A DNA stretch of 64,000 bases, from positions 36,059,277-36,123,276 of the forward strand of contig NC_134569.1 of the NCBI RefSeq assembly GCF_050947875.1, written 5' to 3'. This DNA is from Dermacentor variabilis (lineage: Eukaryota; Arthropoda; Arachnida; Ixodida; Ixodidae). Positions 1 to 10,979 of the stretch are shown piece after piece. Below the pieces are notes generated by a model, which saw only the letters and a list, made by a program, of their open reading frames with translations, had not been told where the DNA came from and did not search any database. The position numbers were made by a program, and so were the translations under genes. Position 1 is the first letter of the stretch. The number at the start of each line of letters is the position of its first letter.

Positions 1-3000
1 TTTTTACACCAACAAGACCACTCAGGTTGCCCAAGCACGCTACCTGGACTAAGTGCCTTCTCTTATGCACTGTCATAGCGGGCACTTTCTTTCTTTCTTC
101 CTTTCTTTTTTGATATGTGCCTCCTTGCGTGATGCGAAAACAGAAACTAAGGAGTGCCAGGGGAAAACATCAACAGATGAAGGACGCTAAAAACAGGTCA
201 TCTTGCGGCTTGTTCTTCTTGATTTATGAATCACGGGCCGTGGAGGTTACACAGGCATGTTTTTCACTCGCGCAAGGGAAGCGCCAAACCTTGGCGAAAC
301 AAGGCGCCTGTGCAGAAGCTGGAACCTTCTCTCGGAGAGTGCATTGTGTACAGCCTCGCCACGTAATTCTATTGTGTTTGGTTGGCTTTTTCTGCGGTTG
401 TTCGCAGACTGTAACTACGCGTTTAGTTGCGTCACGCACACCAGCGTGCTGAATTTTTGTTCGCGGACCAGACCGAGACAACCAACGGCAACATTTCTTC
501 CCCGCACGCCGTAAATCTTATGCGCCGGGCGTTTCGCTGAGTGAGCATTCAATTTTGTCTCGCGGTGATTCGAAGCTCTATTACCAAATCGTTCATGCTC
601 CAGGATGGCATAGCAACCGTACACTTACCACGTAGGGCTGCACACACGTAACGCTTCCCTCGTTATCTCAGAGCTGCGACCGATCACAATATACGCACAC
701 ACACGCGCGCCCTTTTAGAACAGAGGTCAGAAAGTTTGCTACAGGGAATACATGATTATGTCTGCATATATACTTTATTTTTTTTGCTTTTTCTTCGCTC
801 TTCGAAAACTTTGAGATCGAAGTTTGGTGGCGTTGCTAGCGGCGCCCGAGGCTCCAAAGAACGGGCAGCCAATTGTTATAGCTGAGAGCGACGATGGTTC
901 GCCCTGGGTTTTGTGCCTGTGAGAGCGGTCCTTTGTTCCTCCGGTGCCACGCAGGCCTGTCGGGACCACTCGCGTTCCTTTCAGGAGGGATTAATACCAC
1001 CGGTTAACTCGAGCTGTGCCTACCTATTTTCTTGTTTATATCTCTGGCTATCTTGTTTTACTTTCCTCTCAAATCCTTTCTCTCGCTCATCTTTGCACAG
1101 ACACAGTTCCATTGTCCTCCAATTGGACTCTGAAGTGTGAACCTAAACGACGACGTTTATTTTTAATTCTTCTTGGGGATCGATTACCTAACTATAGTCG
1201 AGTGCCACTCCAATCGACTGCACTATGTAGTAGCTCGCGATCACTCGTTCAGGTTACACTACACGGTTTTTACTGAATACCTATTGAGAACCTCGATCAC
1301 AACGCTTTGTTCGCCTAAATTAACTTTGAATCGTTCATGAAAAAGACGCTTTGGCGTAGATAAACATGCGCCATTGTGACCCTTTGAGACGAACAAAGGG
1401 TCTCCTAATATACTTACCATGTCCAGGAACATTTCAAGAGAAGAGTTTCTTACCTGCTCTTTTAGTGATAATTTCATATGAATGACCTCTTAGTGTGCCA
1501 CGCTAAGAAACCTTACGTATACTGTATGTTTAATAAAGGAGATAATCTGAACACTGCGAGAACGCTTCTAGAAAAACAGGCAATAGGAGGTCATTTACTA
1601 CTAGGACAATATCTGCTGTAGAGAAAGCTTTGTCTACATTCGCGGCATTTGCGCTGTGAGTTCTGTCAACCAGATTTCGCAATCGGGAAACTAGATTACA
1701 CCGTGGTTATTGCCGCGCTTGTTTTGTCTGTTGCCTTTTGAAACTGCCGCATATCTGTCTCCAGGCACACACAAAGTTCCACACAGAATTTCAGATCCCC
1801 TGAGTGATATTGAGAACTCAGGTGAGTGGTGCTTTTCGGTGTTCTGCTCAAAAAAATGTACCACTCTCGTACACCACTCGTCGCATTAGCCAGGTAAAGC
1901 ATTTGCCGAAAGTGGAGGTAGCAGCAGCACTCATGCAAAGAAAACCTGCGAAACACAAATTCGATGCGCCAGCCATGTTCCCAACGTCGCTTCGGTGCCC
2001 ACTCGTACAGAGTGACTTGACAGCGTGTTGCAGGTTCAGTATTTGTAACAGTGCAGAGGCATCACTCTCACAGTCTCCAGCAGGTGTTTCTAAGTTAAAC
2101 GAATTATTTCCTTCTCTTAACGGCAGCCTACTGTGCAACTTTCTTAGCACTACAACGCGCCTAAATACATTAGGTGGGGCCTTATCAATCGACCATGACC
2201 GGTAACCTGCAAGATTTTGTTAATTAGTGAACTGTACATTTCAATTTCTCGTGCAACTAACCTCCACTTGTTGGAGCAATTCTCCTTAACGAGTACTATC
2301 GAGCTACATGCATACGAGAAGCAGGGAAAATAAAAAGAAACGGAAACAGAGTACGCAGGAAAGCAAGCACCGCCGCGAACACCATACAATAAGAATACAC
2401 GAAAAAAAGAGAAAGGAGGGGTGGAGGTGAAAGGGAGGTAGGCCTCTTTCGATGCATCTTTGTTGTCTCTTGACCAAGCGTGAAGCCGTGCCTGAACAGC
2501 GCTGCTGTGGGGGTCATTAAAAACGAACTTTCCTCGGTTGTTCTCTTTGACTGCCTTATTGTGTTTACTAGCTAAAAATTTAGGCGATAGAAGCTTACAA
2601 TTAGTCGCGTTAATGGAGGGGAGTGACACAGCGCCTGACGTAGTTCAAATGAGCTTTTAGCGGGGTGCTTAAACAGCACTGATCTAAGTCTAACGCTCAA
2701 GTGTTTTATTCATTCATGGCTTTTTTTTTACGCAATATGCTTCTTTTTTTTCTTTGGCGCCACCCCGTCGGCTCTGGTAAGACTTCGACATAAGAAGTTC
2801 TATCGAGTTGCACCAGCATCCTCGTTATGACAGTGCACACTTCATTTGACTGAGCGTGCTAAGAAAGTTTGCGTCAGAGCTAGCGATTTCTCAGAAAACG
2901 CTTCGTTTGCAGCTTTTCTAGTTGCCGCACCATTAAAAGAGTGAACCAGTGACTCGTTTCCTTTTTCTTTCAGAAAAATAATTGCACTTCAAAAGTACTA

Positions 3001-4019
3001 AAAACAAAAGCATAACTTGCTCGTGCTGCACGCTCCCAAAATCATCAGGGCAACAACATATTTTTTTAGTAATGCGACAGAATTAAGTTTAGAGAGTTGT
3101 TGCGAAGGTAGTTTCGCGATGCAAGCTTTATTGCGCCTGTTGCTTCAAATGCAGGTTTTCCTAGAAAGCACCGCGCGCTTTTTGCATACAAAGCATTTAC
3201 CATATCTGGGGGATTACGTAAATCATGAGCTGAAAGGGGGAAACATACAGCGCCGTTAGTGTTCCTGCATTCGTGCCAAAAAGAAAAAAAAGTAATGAGC
3301 GAGAGAAAATAGAAAGCTTCAGTCGAATGGAAACAAACCCACGTACCAAACTTGCCTTATGAGAACTTCAGCCAGATTTTATTTTGCAGCTTGGTCCCTC
3401 TTTGTAAAGTGCGGTTTTCCGACGTTTCTGTTAAGCTAAAAGCTCGCTCGAGTAAATTATTGCAGTACCAGATTCACCTACCCCCATAGTACATCGGTCT
3501 GACAGAGTGATTGCAAGAGCAATGAATGGTGTATAGAAAGGAGTGTGTGGAGTAAAAAAATAAAAATAAACATAAACACCTTTGATACAAGCCAGATCAA
3601 TAAAAGAAGTAATCAAGGCTGGTGACAAAAAACTAGAATATCTAATTTATGCATGTCACAAGCTGTATTCTTTGAGAGAAAATGAAAAGGTTTTGCAGAA
3701 GTCATTAAAAATGATTGCCAATGTGAGCGAATAGCCAAGCACTTCAAGAAAGTCAATCGCTTTATCGAAGGACTGGTGCACTTGACGGCGTGTGTTTGTT
3801 GCAATCAGGGCATTTAAGGTAGCGCTTGATGTTTGACTGCGTAATTCCTGAGACAAAATAGCCGTTAACAGGCACCTCTGTGGAGAGTACGCGCGCCCCA
3901 AGAGCTAAACTAGATGGCGTTGAGCAACGAAGGCACCGCACAAGTTGGTTGAGCTTGCTCATGTACCCTTTGAGTAATCACACAAGGAGCACGAAAGTCA
4001 TAAATAAAGTAGCTAGTAT
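1..4019. other. Unassigned region, no recognisable gene
   Basis: I see no protein family, RNA gene or complete transposable element here. The open frames are short (the longest, on the minus strand at 2150-2629, is 159 codons), rich in simple residues and without a recognisable domain. Short T/C-rich and CA-rich tracts occur near 90-115 and 690-710. Old, unrecognised repeat sequence is the likeliest content. Confidence 0.5.
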
Positions 4020-4284
4020 TTTAAGACTTTCTTTATTTCAAATCAGATGAATGATCTAATCAAAACATCCCGTAATTTCTCCGAATTTAGCGGAGAGTGT
4101 CTCCACGTGCATTTTCCAGGACTGATCACCTCTCAACCGGACACCCAAATACTTTCGAGCTTATATATCTGTTCTATTCGAGCAGCTTGGAACCATATTG
4201 CTAAATTAAAGATTATAGGCTTGTTACAGGGTGCAAATATATCCAACTGAGTTTTATTTACATTTTACTGTGACGTGTTCATAT
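4020..4284 (-). mobile_element. LINE reverse transcriptase, C-terminal part (downstream half of split copy)
   Basis: Read on the minus strand, this segment gives an NVNKTQLDIFAP block, which matches the conserved stretch that follows the catalytic Asp-Asp motif in non-LTR RTs. After one frameshift comes YLGVRLRGDQSWKMHVETL, the usual thumb-region motif. The reading is broken by frameshifts, so it is a dead fragment. It stops exactly at the Ty3/gypsy insertion at 4285, and its upstream half resumes beyond that element at 8155-8960. The clade is not assigned. Confidence 0.6.
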
Positions 4285-4418
4285 TGTTACGGTGAAGGGA
4301 ACGAAGAAGTTGGATTGGACTAGACGAAGACGAAGTCTGGCAGTTGCCTGAACGCCATATACGCCAGTTGGTAATATACGTTATTTTACACTCGTGGGCC
4401 TGCTTTCTTCCTGCAACA
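4285..4418 (+). repeat. 5' LTR
   Basis: This 134-bp repeat starts TGTTACGG and ends CTGCAACA and is repeated at 8017-8150 with about five substitutions. It is preceded by ATAT, which recurs after the 3' LTR. The length is very short for a Ty3/gypsy LTR, and I see no clear TATA box or AATAAA inside it. Confidence 0.92.
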
Positions 4419-4421
4419 TTT

Positions 4422-4438
4422 TGGTGGAAGGTGCGGGG
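4422..4438 (+). other. Putative tRNA primer-binding site
   Basis: Three bases after the LTR end the sequence TGGTGGAAGGTGCGGGG begins with TGG, the complement of a tRNA 3' CCA end. This is the place and form expected for a minus-strand primer site. I cannot say which tRNA primes it. Confidence 0.6.
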
Positions 4439-4484
4439 TATAATCACGGAACTTCGCAGCGGACGTCAGCTACCTGCCGCCACA

Positions 4485-5441
4485 ATGGCAAATCAACCGA
4501 CACAAGCGACAACACCTCAGCAGCCCGTGCCAACGGTCATCCTCACTCATCCGCGGGACCCAGGGACATTTTGTGGCACGGACAACGCCGACGTCGAGGA
4601 CTGGTTTACGATGTACGAACGAGTGTGCGACAACAACAGGTGGGATCCAACAATGATGCTAGCAAACGTGATATTTTACCAAAGGCGAACTGCGAGGCAA
4701 TGGTACGACACACAGGAAGCTGACCTAACGAGCTGGGATGTCTGCAAAGAAAAAATGCAAGACCTGTTTGGCAGACCTGTCGGTCGTCAGCTGGCGGCAA
4801 AACAAGAAATTGCGTGTCACGCTCAAACGTCCATAAAGGATGTGCTGGCCTTCTGTCGCAAGGCTGATAACAACATGACCGAGGCAGACAAGATTGGTCC
4901 CATATTGAAAGGTATTGCAGACGATGCCTTCATTCTCCTGATGTGCAAAGATTGTGCCACTGTGGATGCAATTATAAAGGAGTGCCGGCGCTTCGACCAA
5001 GCGAAGGGCCGCCGCGTCGCTCAGACTTTCGACCGATTGCCCAATACCGCCGCGACATCTTCTTGCGAAGACCCGCCGCGCTTCGTTCAGCCCACAGGAC
5101 TGGAAGAAATCACGCGCATCGTTCGCCGTGAGCTTGAGGCCATGGCTCCGGCTCCAGTCCGTTCTGACTGTCGGGAAAGCGTGCCCGCTATCTCCCTTAT
5201 ACAAGCGGTCGTTCGGGAGGAGATAGCAAGTTTGGGCATTCCATCTCTCTGCTCGGTCTGCCATACAAACACCTACCAGATTTCTCCGGCCGCCCGCTCC
5301 CAGACGCAAAGCTTCCCGCCCCCTCGTCGCAACCCAGCTGACTGGCGCACAGCGGATGATAAACCTACCTGTTTTAATTCTTCCGGTATTGGACACATCG
5401 CCCGTCATTGCCGCAACCATTGGCCGTCGCCTCCTCGGTAG
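4485..5441 (+). pseudogene. gag: gag-like polyprotein, Ty3/gypsy (zinc knuckle damaged, premature stop)
   Basis: The ATG at 4485 follows GCCGCCACA and has G at +4, a good animal start context; an open frame upstream adds 47 codons without family features. The 318-residue product has the capsid-like core of Ty3/gypsy Gag in its first half (for example an FYQRRTARQWYD block). Near the end is a single CCHC-type knuckle at 5370-5411, whose second cysteine is serine (C-FN-S-SGIG-H-IARH-C), so zinc binding is probably lost. A TAG at 5439-5441 stops the frame early. The same frame stays open beyond it for about 65 codons to a second TAG at 5637, directly after a slippery heptamer, which suggests the first TAG is a lesion and the second is the natural gag end. 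Confidence 0.88.
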
Positions 5442-5629
5442 TCGTCTCCGAGTCACTACCGCCAAGTACCAGACAATCGTACTTTCGCGCCCTATACGCC
5501 CACTAGGAACATCAACGCCGACAGTGCTCCACCAAGATCCAGCCGCTCCGCGTTTCCGCAAGGTCGTAGGTCCCGTTCGCCTCTCGTTCACCGCTCTTCG
5601 TCCCCTTCTGCAACCGGTGGCTTCCCTTC

Positions 5630-5639
5630 GGGAAACTAG
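5630..5639 (+). other. gag-pol -1 ribosomal frameshift site (slippery heptamer plus stop)
   Basis: GGGAAAC at 5630-5636 is in the X-XXY-YYZ phase relative to the gag frame (tcG GGA AAC), and gag's TAG stop follows at once at 5637-5639. A -1 slip enters the frame that stays open through the protease. This is a canonical arrangement for Gag-Pol expression. I did not resolve a downstream pseudoknot by eye. Confidence 0.75.
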
Positions 5640-6397
5640 GCGGTGCAGCTCCCGGAGGTGAAGCTGCAACTCCGACCCGGCCCACAAATCCTCTGTTGAC
5701 CCTGTCTACATGCGGAAACTTACTGGACATTGAAGTTGAAGGCGTTCCTGTTAGATCTCTCGTTGACACAGGAGCGCAGCTTTCAGTTATGAGCGCTGCT
5801 CTCCGCCGAAGGCTCAAAAAGGTTCTGGCACCCGCCGTACCGTGCACTGTGCGAGTCGCCAACGGGAGTACTTCACCTGTCCTTGGAATCTGCACAGCAC
5901 GTGTGACCATTGGGGGCCATTATGCCGTTGTTCTATTTATCGTCCTTGAACACTGTCCACGCGACCTAATTCTCGGCCTCGACTTCCTTTCGAAACACTC
6001 TGCCCAAATTGACTGCTCCGCAGGTGTTGTACAGTTGGATCTGCCGCTTCCTGCCGACGCAACAACTTGTGTTTCACACCGCTTATGTTCTGCTGAGTTT
6101 TCAAGGCTGTCTCCACAAGCGGCTACAAATGTCCTCCTGATGTCCTGTCCTCCCGTACCTGATGGCGAGTACGTCGTGTCGCCGCTTACTGACGTGGTTT
6201 GGTCGCGCAATATTACCCTGCCGAGCACCTTAGTCCGGATCCGCGAAAACTGCGCTCGCGTGCCCATCCTCAATTTTGGATTTTCGTCGCATGTGCTGCC
6301 ACACGGTATCGCCATAGCGCATATCACTCCTTTGGAAGAATTTGAGATTTCTTCTTTGACCTCTGAATCCTTTGTCAGTACCAACGGACCTTTGTAA
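5640..6397 (+). pseudogene. pol: Retroviral-type aspartic protease, pol N-terminus
   Basis: The -1 frame after the slippery site runs open from 5640. It encodes LVDTGAQLSVM, which has the catalytic DTG of a retropepsin, followed some 50 residues later by DLILGLDFL, the usual ILG-x-DFL hydrophobic motif. Together these mark a Ty3/gypsy protease. The domain looks intact. A TAA at 6395-6397 then stops the frame, although the same frame continues beyond it with the start of the RT, so this stop is in-frame damage between protease and RT. There is no start codon, as expected for a frameshift product. Confidence 0.85.
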
Positions 6398-7307
6398 CCC
6401 ACTCCTCCGTACTCGACGCCTGAGGACGATGTTTCTAAGATGATCGCCCCTGACCTTCCTTCCGAGCAAACAACAGCTCTTCGTCACCTCCTGTCATCTT
6501 TTCGGGACATCTTCGATTTGGACGACCGTCCACTTGGTCAGACATCTGTTGTCACGCATCGCATCAGCACCAGTGACGCCAGCCCCATTCATAGGCGCCC
6601 CCCCCCCATATCGTGTCTCCGCAACAGAAAGAGCCATCATACAGAAAGAAGTAGGCAGGATGATGGACAAGGACATCATTGAACCTTCCAGTAGCCCGTG
6701 GGCATCCCCGGTTGTCTTAGTAAAGAAAAAAGACAACTCGTGGCGCGTATGCGTTGACTACCGTCACCTCAACAGGATAACAAAGAAGGATGTTTATCCC
6801 CTGCCGCGCATTGATGATGCTCTTGACTGCCTTCACGGATCCCAATACTTTTCATCAATTGACCTCCGCTACGGCTATTGGCAGATTAGCATCGATGAGA
6901 TGGACCGCGAGAAAACAGCCTTCGTCACACCGGAGGGTTTGTACCAATTTAAAGTAATGCCGTTTGGATGATGCAATGCGCCAGCTACATTCGAGCGCAT
7001 GATGGACTCTCTCTTGCACGGCTTGAAGGGGTCTAAATGCCTCTGTTACCTCGACGATGTGATTGTGTTTTCGCCGAACTTTGAGAGCCACCTGCGGCGC
7101 CTCACAACCATACTCTCCGTGTTCCGCAGGGCTGGCCTTCAGCTAAACTCCTCCAAGTGCCATTTCGGTCGCCGTGAAATTAACATGCTCGGCCATCTCG
7201 TAAACGCCGCCGGAATCCAACCTGATCCACAGAAAGTTCACGCCATGTGAAATTTTCCAGTACCTTGTTCAATAAACGATGTCCGTAGTTTTCTGGGCTT
7301 ATGCTCG
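6398..7307 (+). pseudogene. pol: Reverse transcriptase, pol, broken
   Basis: The fingers and palm of a Ty3/gypsy RT are plain: WRVCVDYRHLN, then SSIDLRYGYWQI (motif A aspartate), then YLDDVIVF (catalytic Asp-Asp) near 7047-7070, then LGHLV. The frame is broken at the run of ten C at 6598-6607, where reading shifts by one. TGA stops at 6969-6971 and 7248-7250 interrupt the new frame. At about 7305 the sequence jumps from the connection-like RSFLGLCS stretch straight into integrase, so the RT thumb end and the whole RNase H domain are missing. Confidence 0.88.
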
Positions 7308-7979
7308 GATAGCGGCCGCTACTTTTTATCGAAGGTCGTCGATGACTTGCTCCGCTCCTGCGCAACAGAACACCAGATTGCTACCGCGTACCACCCTCAA
7401 ACGAACGGCCTCACCGAGCGTCTCAACCGCACGCTAACTGAAATGCTGGCCATGTACGTTTCTGACGATCACCGTGACTGGGACGTCGCTTTACCATACA
7501 TCACTTTCGCATACAACTCGTCCCGTCACGACACTGCCGGATTTTCACCATTTTACCTTTTGTATGGCCGCGACCCCACCTTGCCCTTTGACACGTTGCT
7601 ACCTTCCACAGTACAATCAACCAGCACTCGTTACGCTCGCGATGCTATTGACTTAGCCTCGCAGGCCCGTGATGTCACCCGTCATCACCTCACAGTCTCG
7701 CAAGCTTCTCAAAAGCGACTCTACGACCTTCGGCACCGAGACTACCATTTTTCACCTGGTTCCCTTGTCCTTCTCTGGACACCTTCACGTCACGTCGGCT
7801 TGTCGGAAAAACTACTTTACCGGTATTCTGGTCCGTACCAGATCTTACGCCAACTGTCCGACGTGACATACGAGATCGCCCCAGTCGGTCAGCCTTCAGT
7901 GCATCGCAACGTCACCAGCGATGTTGTTCACGTCGCCAGGCTTAAGCCCTATGTCCCCCCATTAAGTGAGGCTCTATAA
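7308..7979 (+). pseudogene. pol: Integrase, catalytic-core C-terminal part and GPY/F-type tail
   Basis: The frame continues from RT without a shift. The Asp codon at 7308-7310 and the Glu codon at 7416-7418 are separated by exactly 35 residues, the spacing of the last two residues of a DD35E integrase core, and AYHPQTNGLTERLN precedes and includes the Glu. The N-terminal HHCC zinc domain and first catalytic Asp are absent because of the upstream deletion. The C-terminus has RYSGPYQIL, a GPY/F-type module. TAA at 7977-7979 ends the frame 37 bp before the 3' LTR. Confidence 0.85.
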
Positions 7980-8006
7980 CTTTCACCGGGACGGAGCTAC
8001 TCCACC

Positions 8007-8016
8007 GGGAGGGTGA
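8007..8016 (+). other. Polypurine tract
   Basis: GGGAGGGTGA lies directly against the first base of the 3' LTR, where the plus-strand primer of a retroelement is expected. It contains one T. Confidence 0.6.
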
Positions 8017-8150
8017 TGTTACGGTGAAGGGAACGAAGAAGTTTGATTGGACTAGACAAAGACGAAGTCTGGCAGTTGCCTGAACGCCATATACGCCAGT
8101 TGTAAATATACGTTATTTTACACACGTGGGCCTGCTTTCTTCCTGCAACA
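8017..8150 (+). repeat. 3' LTR
   Basis: This is a 134-bp direct copy of 4285-4418 with about five substitutions. It ends CAACA and is followed by ATAT, the target duplication also present just before the 5' LTR. Confidence 0.92.
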
Positions 8151-8154
8151 ATAT

Positions 8155-8960
8155 TGTCCCGTAGTAGTTACGATGAAAGTTACGAACTCTTTATCGAGCG
8201 TACCTCTGCGCTCAAAGGCAAGTGACACTAGAAGCACACCGATAGCGGCAAACACAGTGGGTGATCGTCGCAATCTGATCAGCGGATCAAGAGCGTCAGC
8301 GTTTATACAGCGCACGTCGACGGTTCCAGGGTTATCGCTGTTGCCCGCGTGGTTTCCACAAACAACTAAGCAATTCATGTCGCGCATGCAATCTGGTTCT
8401 ACAAGGTTTGGCGACGACATACACCCCAGACAGAATCAACAGTAAGATTCGGGTAACTTCTAAATCACGCAGGCGCGTCTTGCGCTTAGCGACAACTTAT
8501 ACACGTAGTAGTTATCTGAATTTTGCCGTCTTTCCAGTGACCTGTCAGCGAAGAACACATTAGTGTAATCAGCATACACGATTATTCTGTGAGAACTCTG
8601 TCAGAAAGATAACTCATAAACAAAAGAACAACGCTCCAAGCATAGATTTCTGCAAAACGCCATGCAATACTTTTAATCTCGGAGAATTATCCTTGTTAAA
8701 TGACACAAGCTGATACCTATATTTTATGTTCAGTACGAAATAATCACACGCTGTCACTCGTGTAGTCATAAAGCTTGTTTAAAACGTGCTCTAGTTTACA
8801 GTATAGAACGGCTTTCCTAACGTTCAAGAGCAGAACTGCAGGACACTGCCTTTGTTCAAAGTTATTATTTCACGATTAGCAGAGCATGCTTGTTTAGAGG
8901 TTGTTTCTTTCCGAAAGCCATACTGCTCCTACTTGCGGACAGCTTCAGCTTTACTTAGGA
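8155..8960 (-). mobile_element. LINE reverse transcriptase, upstream half of the copy split by the Ty3/gypsy element
   Basis: On the minus strand, starting near 8950, broken frames give YGFRKETTSKQACSA (the GFRKG-type finger motif), GVLQKSMLGALFF (motif B region, altered) and YADYTNVFFADRSL near 8542-8581, where the catalytic pair reads D-Y instead of D-D. Frameshifts separate these blocks. The thumb continues at 4020-4284 on the other side of the LTR element. About 300 bp between the YAD motif and the LTR (8155-8460) do not look like RT; a roughly 100-codon minus-strand frame there matches no family I know. Confidence 0.62.
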
Positions 8961-9670
8961 ATACTGCTTTTCATATGAGAGATCATAGTAGAAAAGAGGA
9001 TGGAGCAAAGTACACGTAATTATTAAATTCACAATGGCATGCCAACAACATAACAAAAAGCTAGCTGGTATCAGCAATGACATATCCATTTATTGGTTAT
9101 GAATACTTTCAAGTCCCTTAGGCACTACAGAAAAGAGTGGGATGGTTACAAACGTACGCAGTGAAATAACAAATAAAATGTTACAAGGAATTTTCTAAGG
9201 TGCTGTTGAATCATTCTGCACTGGAGCAATGGAGGAGGGAGCGTGGTTCTATTCGGCGGTTGTTCTTGGGGTGAAAGAATCATGATACAAGTTAGTCTGA
9301 CAAGATGGCAAGCTTACATTGAAATAGTGGTGGAAATAGTGTAGCAAGGTGGTGGAAAAAGAACTACTTTCAATACTTGATTGTAGCGGCAGATTTTATG
9401 AAAAAGATTCAGGCGAGAGAATTTGCGGTGGAAGGAACGGTCCGGTAAGTGTAATGTTCTCTTCATGGACGTGACACTGGAATGACGGGAGTATAGTTAG
9501 ACGGGATGAAACGCGCTGCGCGATTCTGAACTGCTTCGAAGACAGGGATGAGAGATGTTTTACTGAGGTGCCATTTGCACATGCGTACTCTAATTTTTAG
9601 CGGACGAGACCTTTGTAAAGCACTAACTTAACGGGAGATGGTACAATGGAGAAATTTTGATGCAAACACC

Positions 9671-10415
9671 CTAGCATGCAGTTCGCGTTACTAGTTGCCT
9701 ATTCAATATGATTGTATAGGACAGGTCAGACATGATGTGAAGGCCGAGATATTTATAACAGGGTAAAGAAACATTGTTAAGGAAGTAAGTAGGCATACCT
9801 TGAGTAGAAGAATGTGTAGAGATACACATGGTTTTATACTTACTTTGGTTAAGCGTCATAAGCCAATTATCGCACCAGGGAAAAACACTGTCGACGACAC
9901 ATTGAAGTTAGCAATGTTTTGGCAGATTTCACAGTCACCTGCAAAAAGCCGAATAGTTGAAGTTGAGAGATAAAAAGAGAGGTCATTAAAGTAGATTAAA
10001 AAGAGCAAATAGCTGAGAACTGATTCTTGCGGGACACCAGATGTTACTGCGGTAGGGACAGAAGAAAAGTTGTTCGCTGTCACAGACTGGGAGCGGTTAG
10101 ACAGAATTTCTTTTATCCATGCTAAAATATTGGTATATAGATTAAGCTGACTATGTTTGAAGATGAGTACATCATAAAAAACCGAATCAAAAGCCTTTTC
10201 AAAATCAATGAATACACAATGTGTTTCAAATCTCAGGTCTGCATTAGTGAACAGGTCGTTAGTGAAAGACAGCAATTTCGTTTCGCACGAAAACGTTTCC
10301 CTGGAACCCGTTTTGGCCGTTACTGAAAAGCTATTAGACTCAAGGAACTCTATAAGGTGTGAGTATGTTATGTGCTCTAATATTTTGGCAGCAATGCATG
10401 TTAATGAAACGGGGC
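9671..10415 (-). pseudogene. LINE RT core with dead catalytic motif
   Basis: The conserved order is readable: NYCPVSLTCIAAKILEH, then FIDFEKAFDSV (motif A), then TSGVPQESVL (motif B, glycine changed to glutamate), then IRLFAGDCEI, where the catalytic FADD reads FAGD. Losing the first catalytic aspartate should abolish polymerisation. The frame breaks near 9856 and resumes in another frame with the thumb block. It belongs to the CR1-like LINE at 9085-11718. Confidence 0.75.
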
Positions 10416-10438
10416 AGTAATTATCGTGAGAATATAGA

Positions 10439-10648
10439 GTCGCGCTCAATATCAGCTGCAACACGGTGCCCGTAATCAAAAGCACCACGAGAGTACACCG
10501 TGTGGCCCACATACAAAAAATTTATGACAGAAATACTAGCAATTGTAATCCTGTTTAGTTCTCCAATTTTGTGTCCGTTGCCGCCGCCGTGCGCTCTTGG
10601 GGTCCCTTCGACCTCGGGCCCCGTGTTGCAGCTCATATTGCGCGCGAC
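10439..10648. repeat. Imperfect inverted repeat inside the LINE
   Basis: The 34-bp arms 10439-10472 and 10615-10648 are reverse complements with about three mismatches. Weaker pairing extends both inward and outward, perhaps from 10420 to 10668. The roughly 140-bp centre is not LINE protein. It sits just upstream of the RT block beginning NYCPVSL. It may be a small TIR element or a local inverted duplication. I could not fix a target duplication. Confidence 0.5.
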
Positions 10649-10979
10649 TGCACATCACCTCACTTATACAAGGCAGCTATCTTCCTCTATGTGTGTACCT
10701 TCCAGTCTGAGGGCAGCGCCTGCTTTTGTAATGACTGGAAAAAGTTTTGGTCGAATCAGCGATGAATATATTTTTGTACAGTTCAGCATTTTTGTTAAAA
10801 TGCAATCAGGACCTGCAGATGACAACACCTTTATTTCATCACTCAGTCCCTCAACACCGGCAACGTTGACAGCGATGTAGTCTATTGATAGGAAAGGAAA
10901 GCTTGGAAATAGCCAAAATACAGTGGGGACACCTTTCTGAAAATATGTAGCAAATTCATGGTTTAGCATTTATTTGACG

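Larger units (their letters stand above)
4285..8150 (+). mobile_element. Ty3/gypsy LTR retrotransposon, internally deleted and inactive
   Basis: Two direct repeats of 134 bp (4285-4418 and 8017-8150) begin TG and end CA and enclose gag, protease, RT and integrase in the Ty3/gypsy order. The host flanks carry a 4-bp target duplication, ATAT at 4281-4284 and 8151-8154. The LTRs differ at about 5 of 134 positions, so the insertion is not very recent. The interior has a stop in late gag, a stop between protease and RT, a C-tract frameshift, two TGA stops in RT and a large in-frame deletion. It lies inside an older minus-strand LINE. Confidence 0.93.

Noticed and set aside
2150..2629. 159-codon minus-strand frame as a gene
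   Set aside because: It has no domain or conserved motif; chance length in AT-moderate DNA is plausible.
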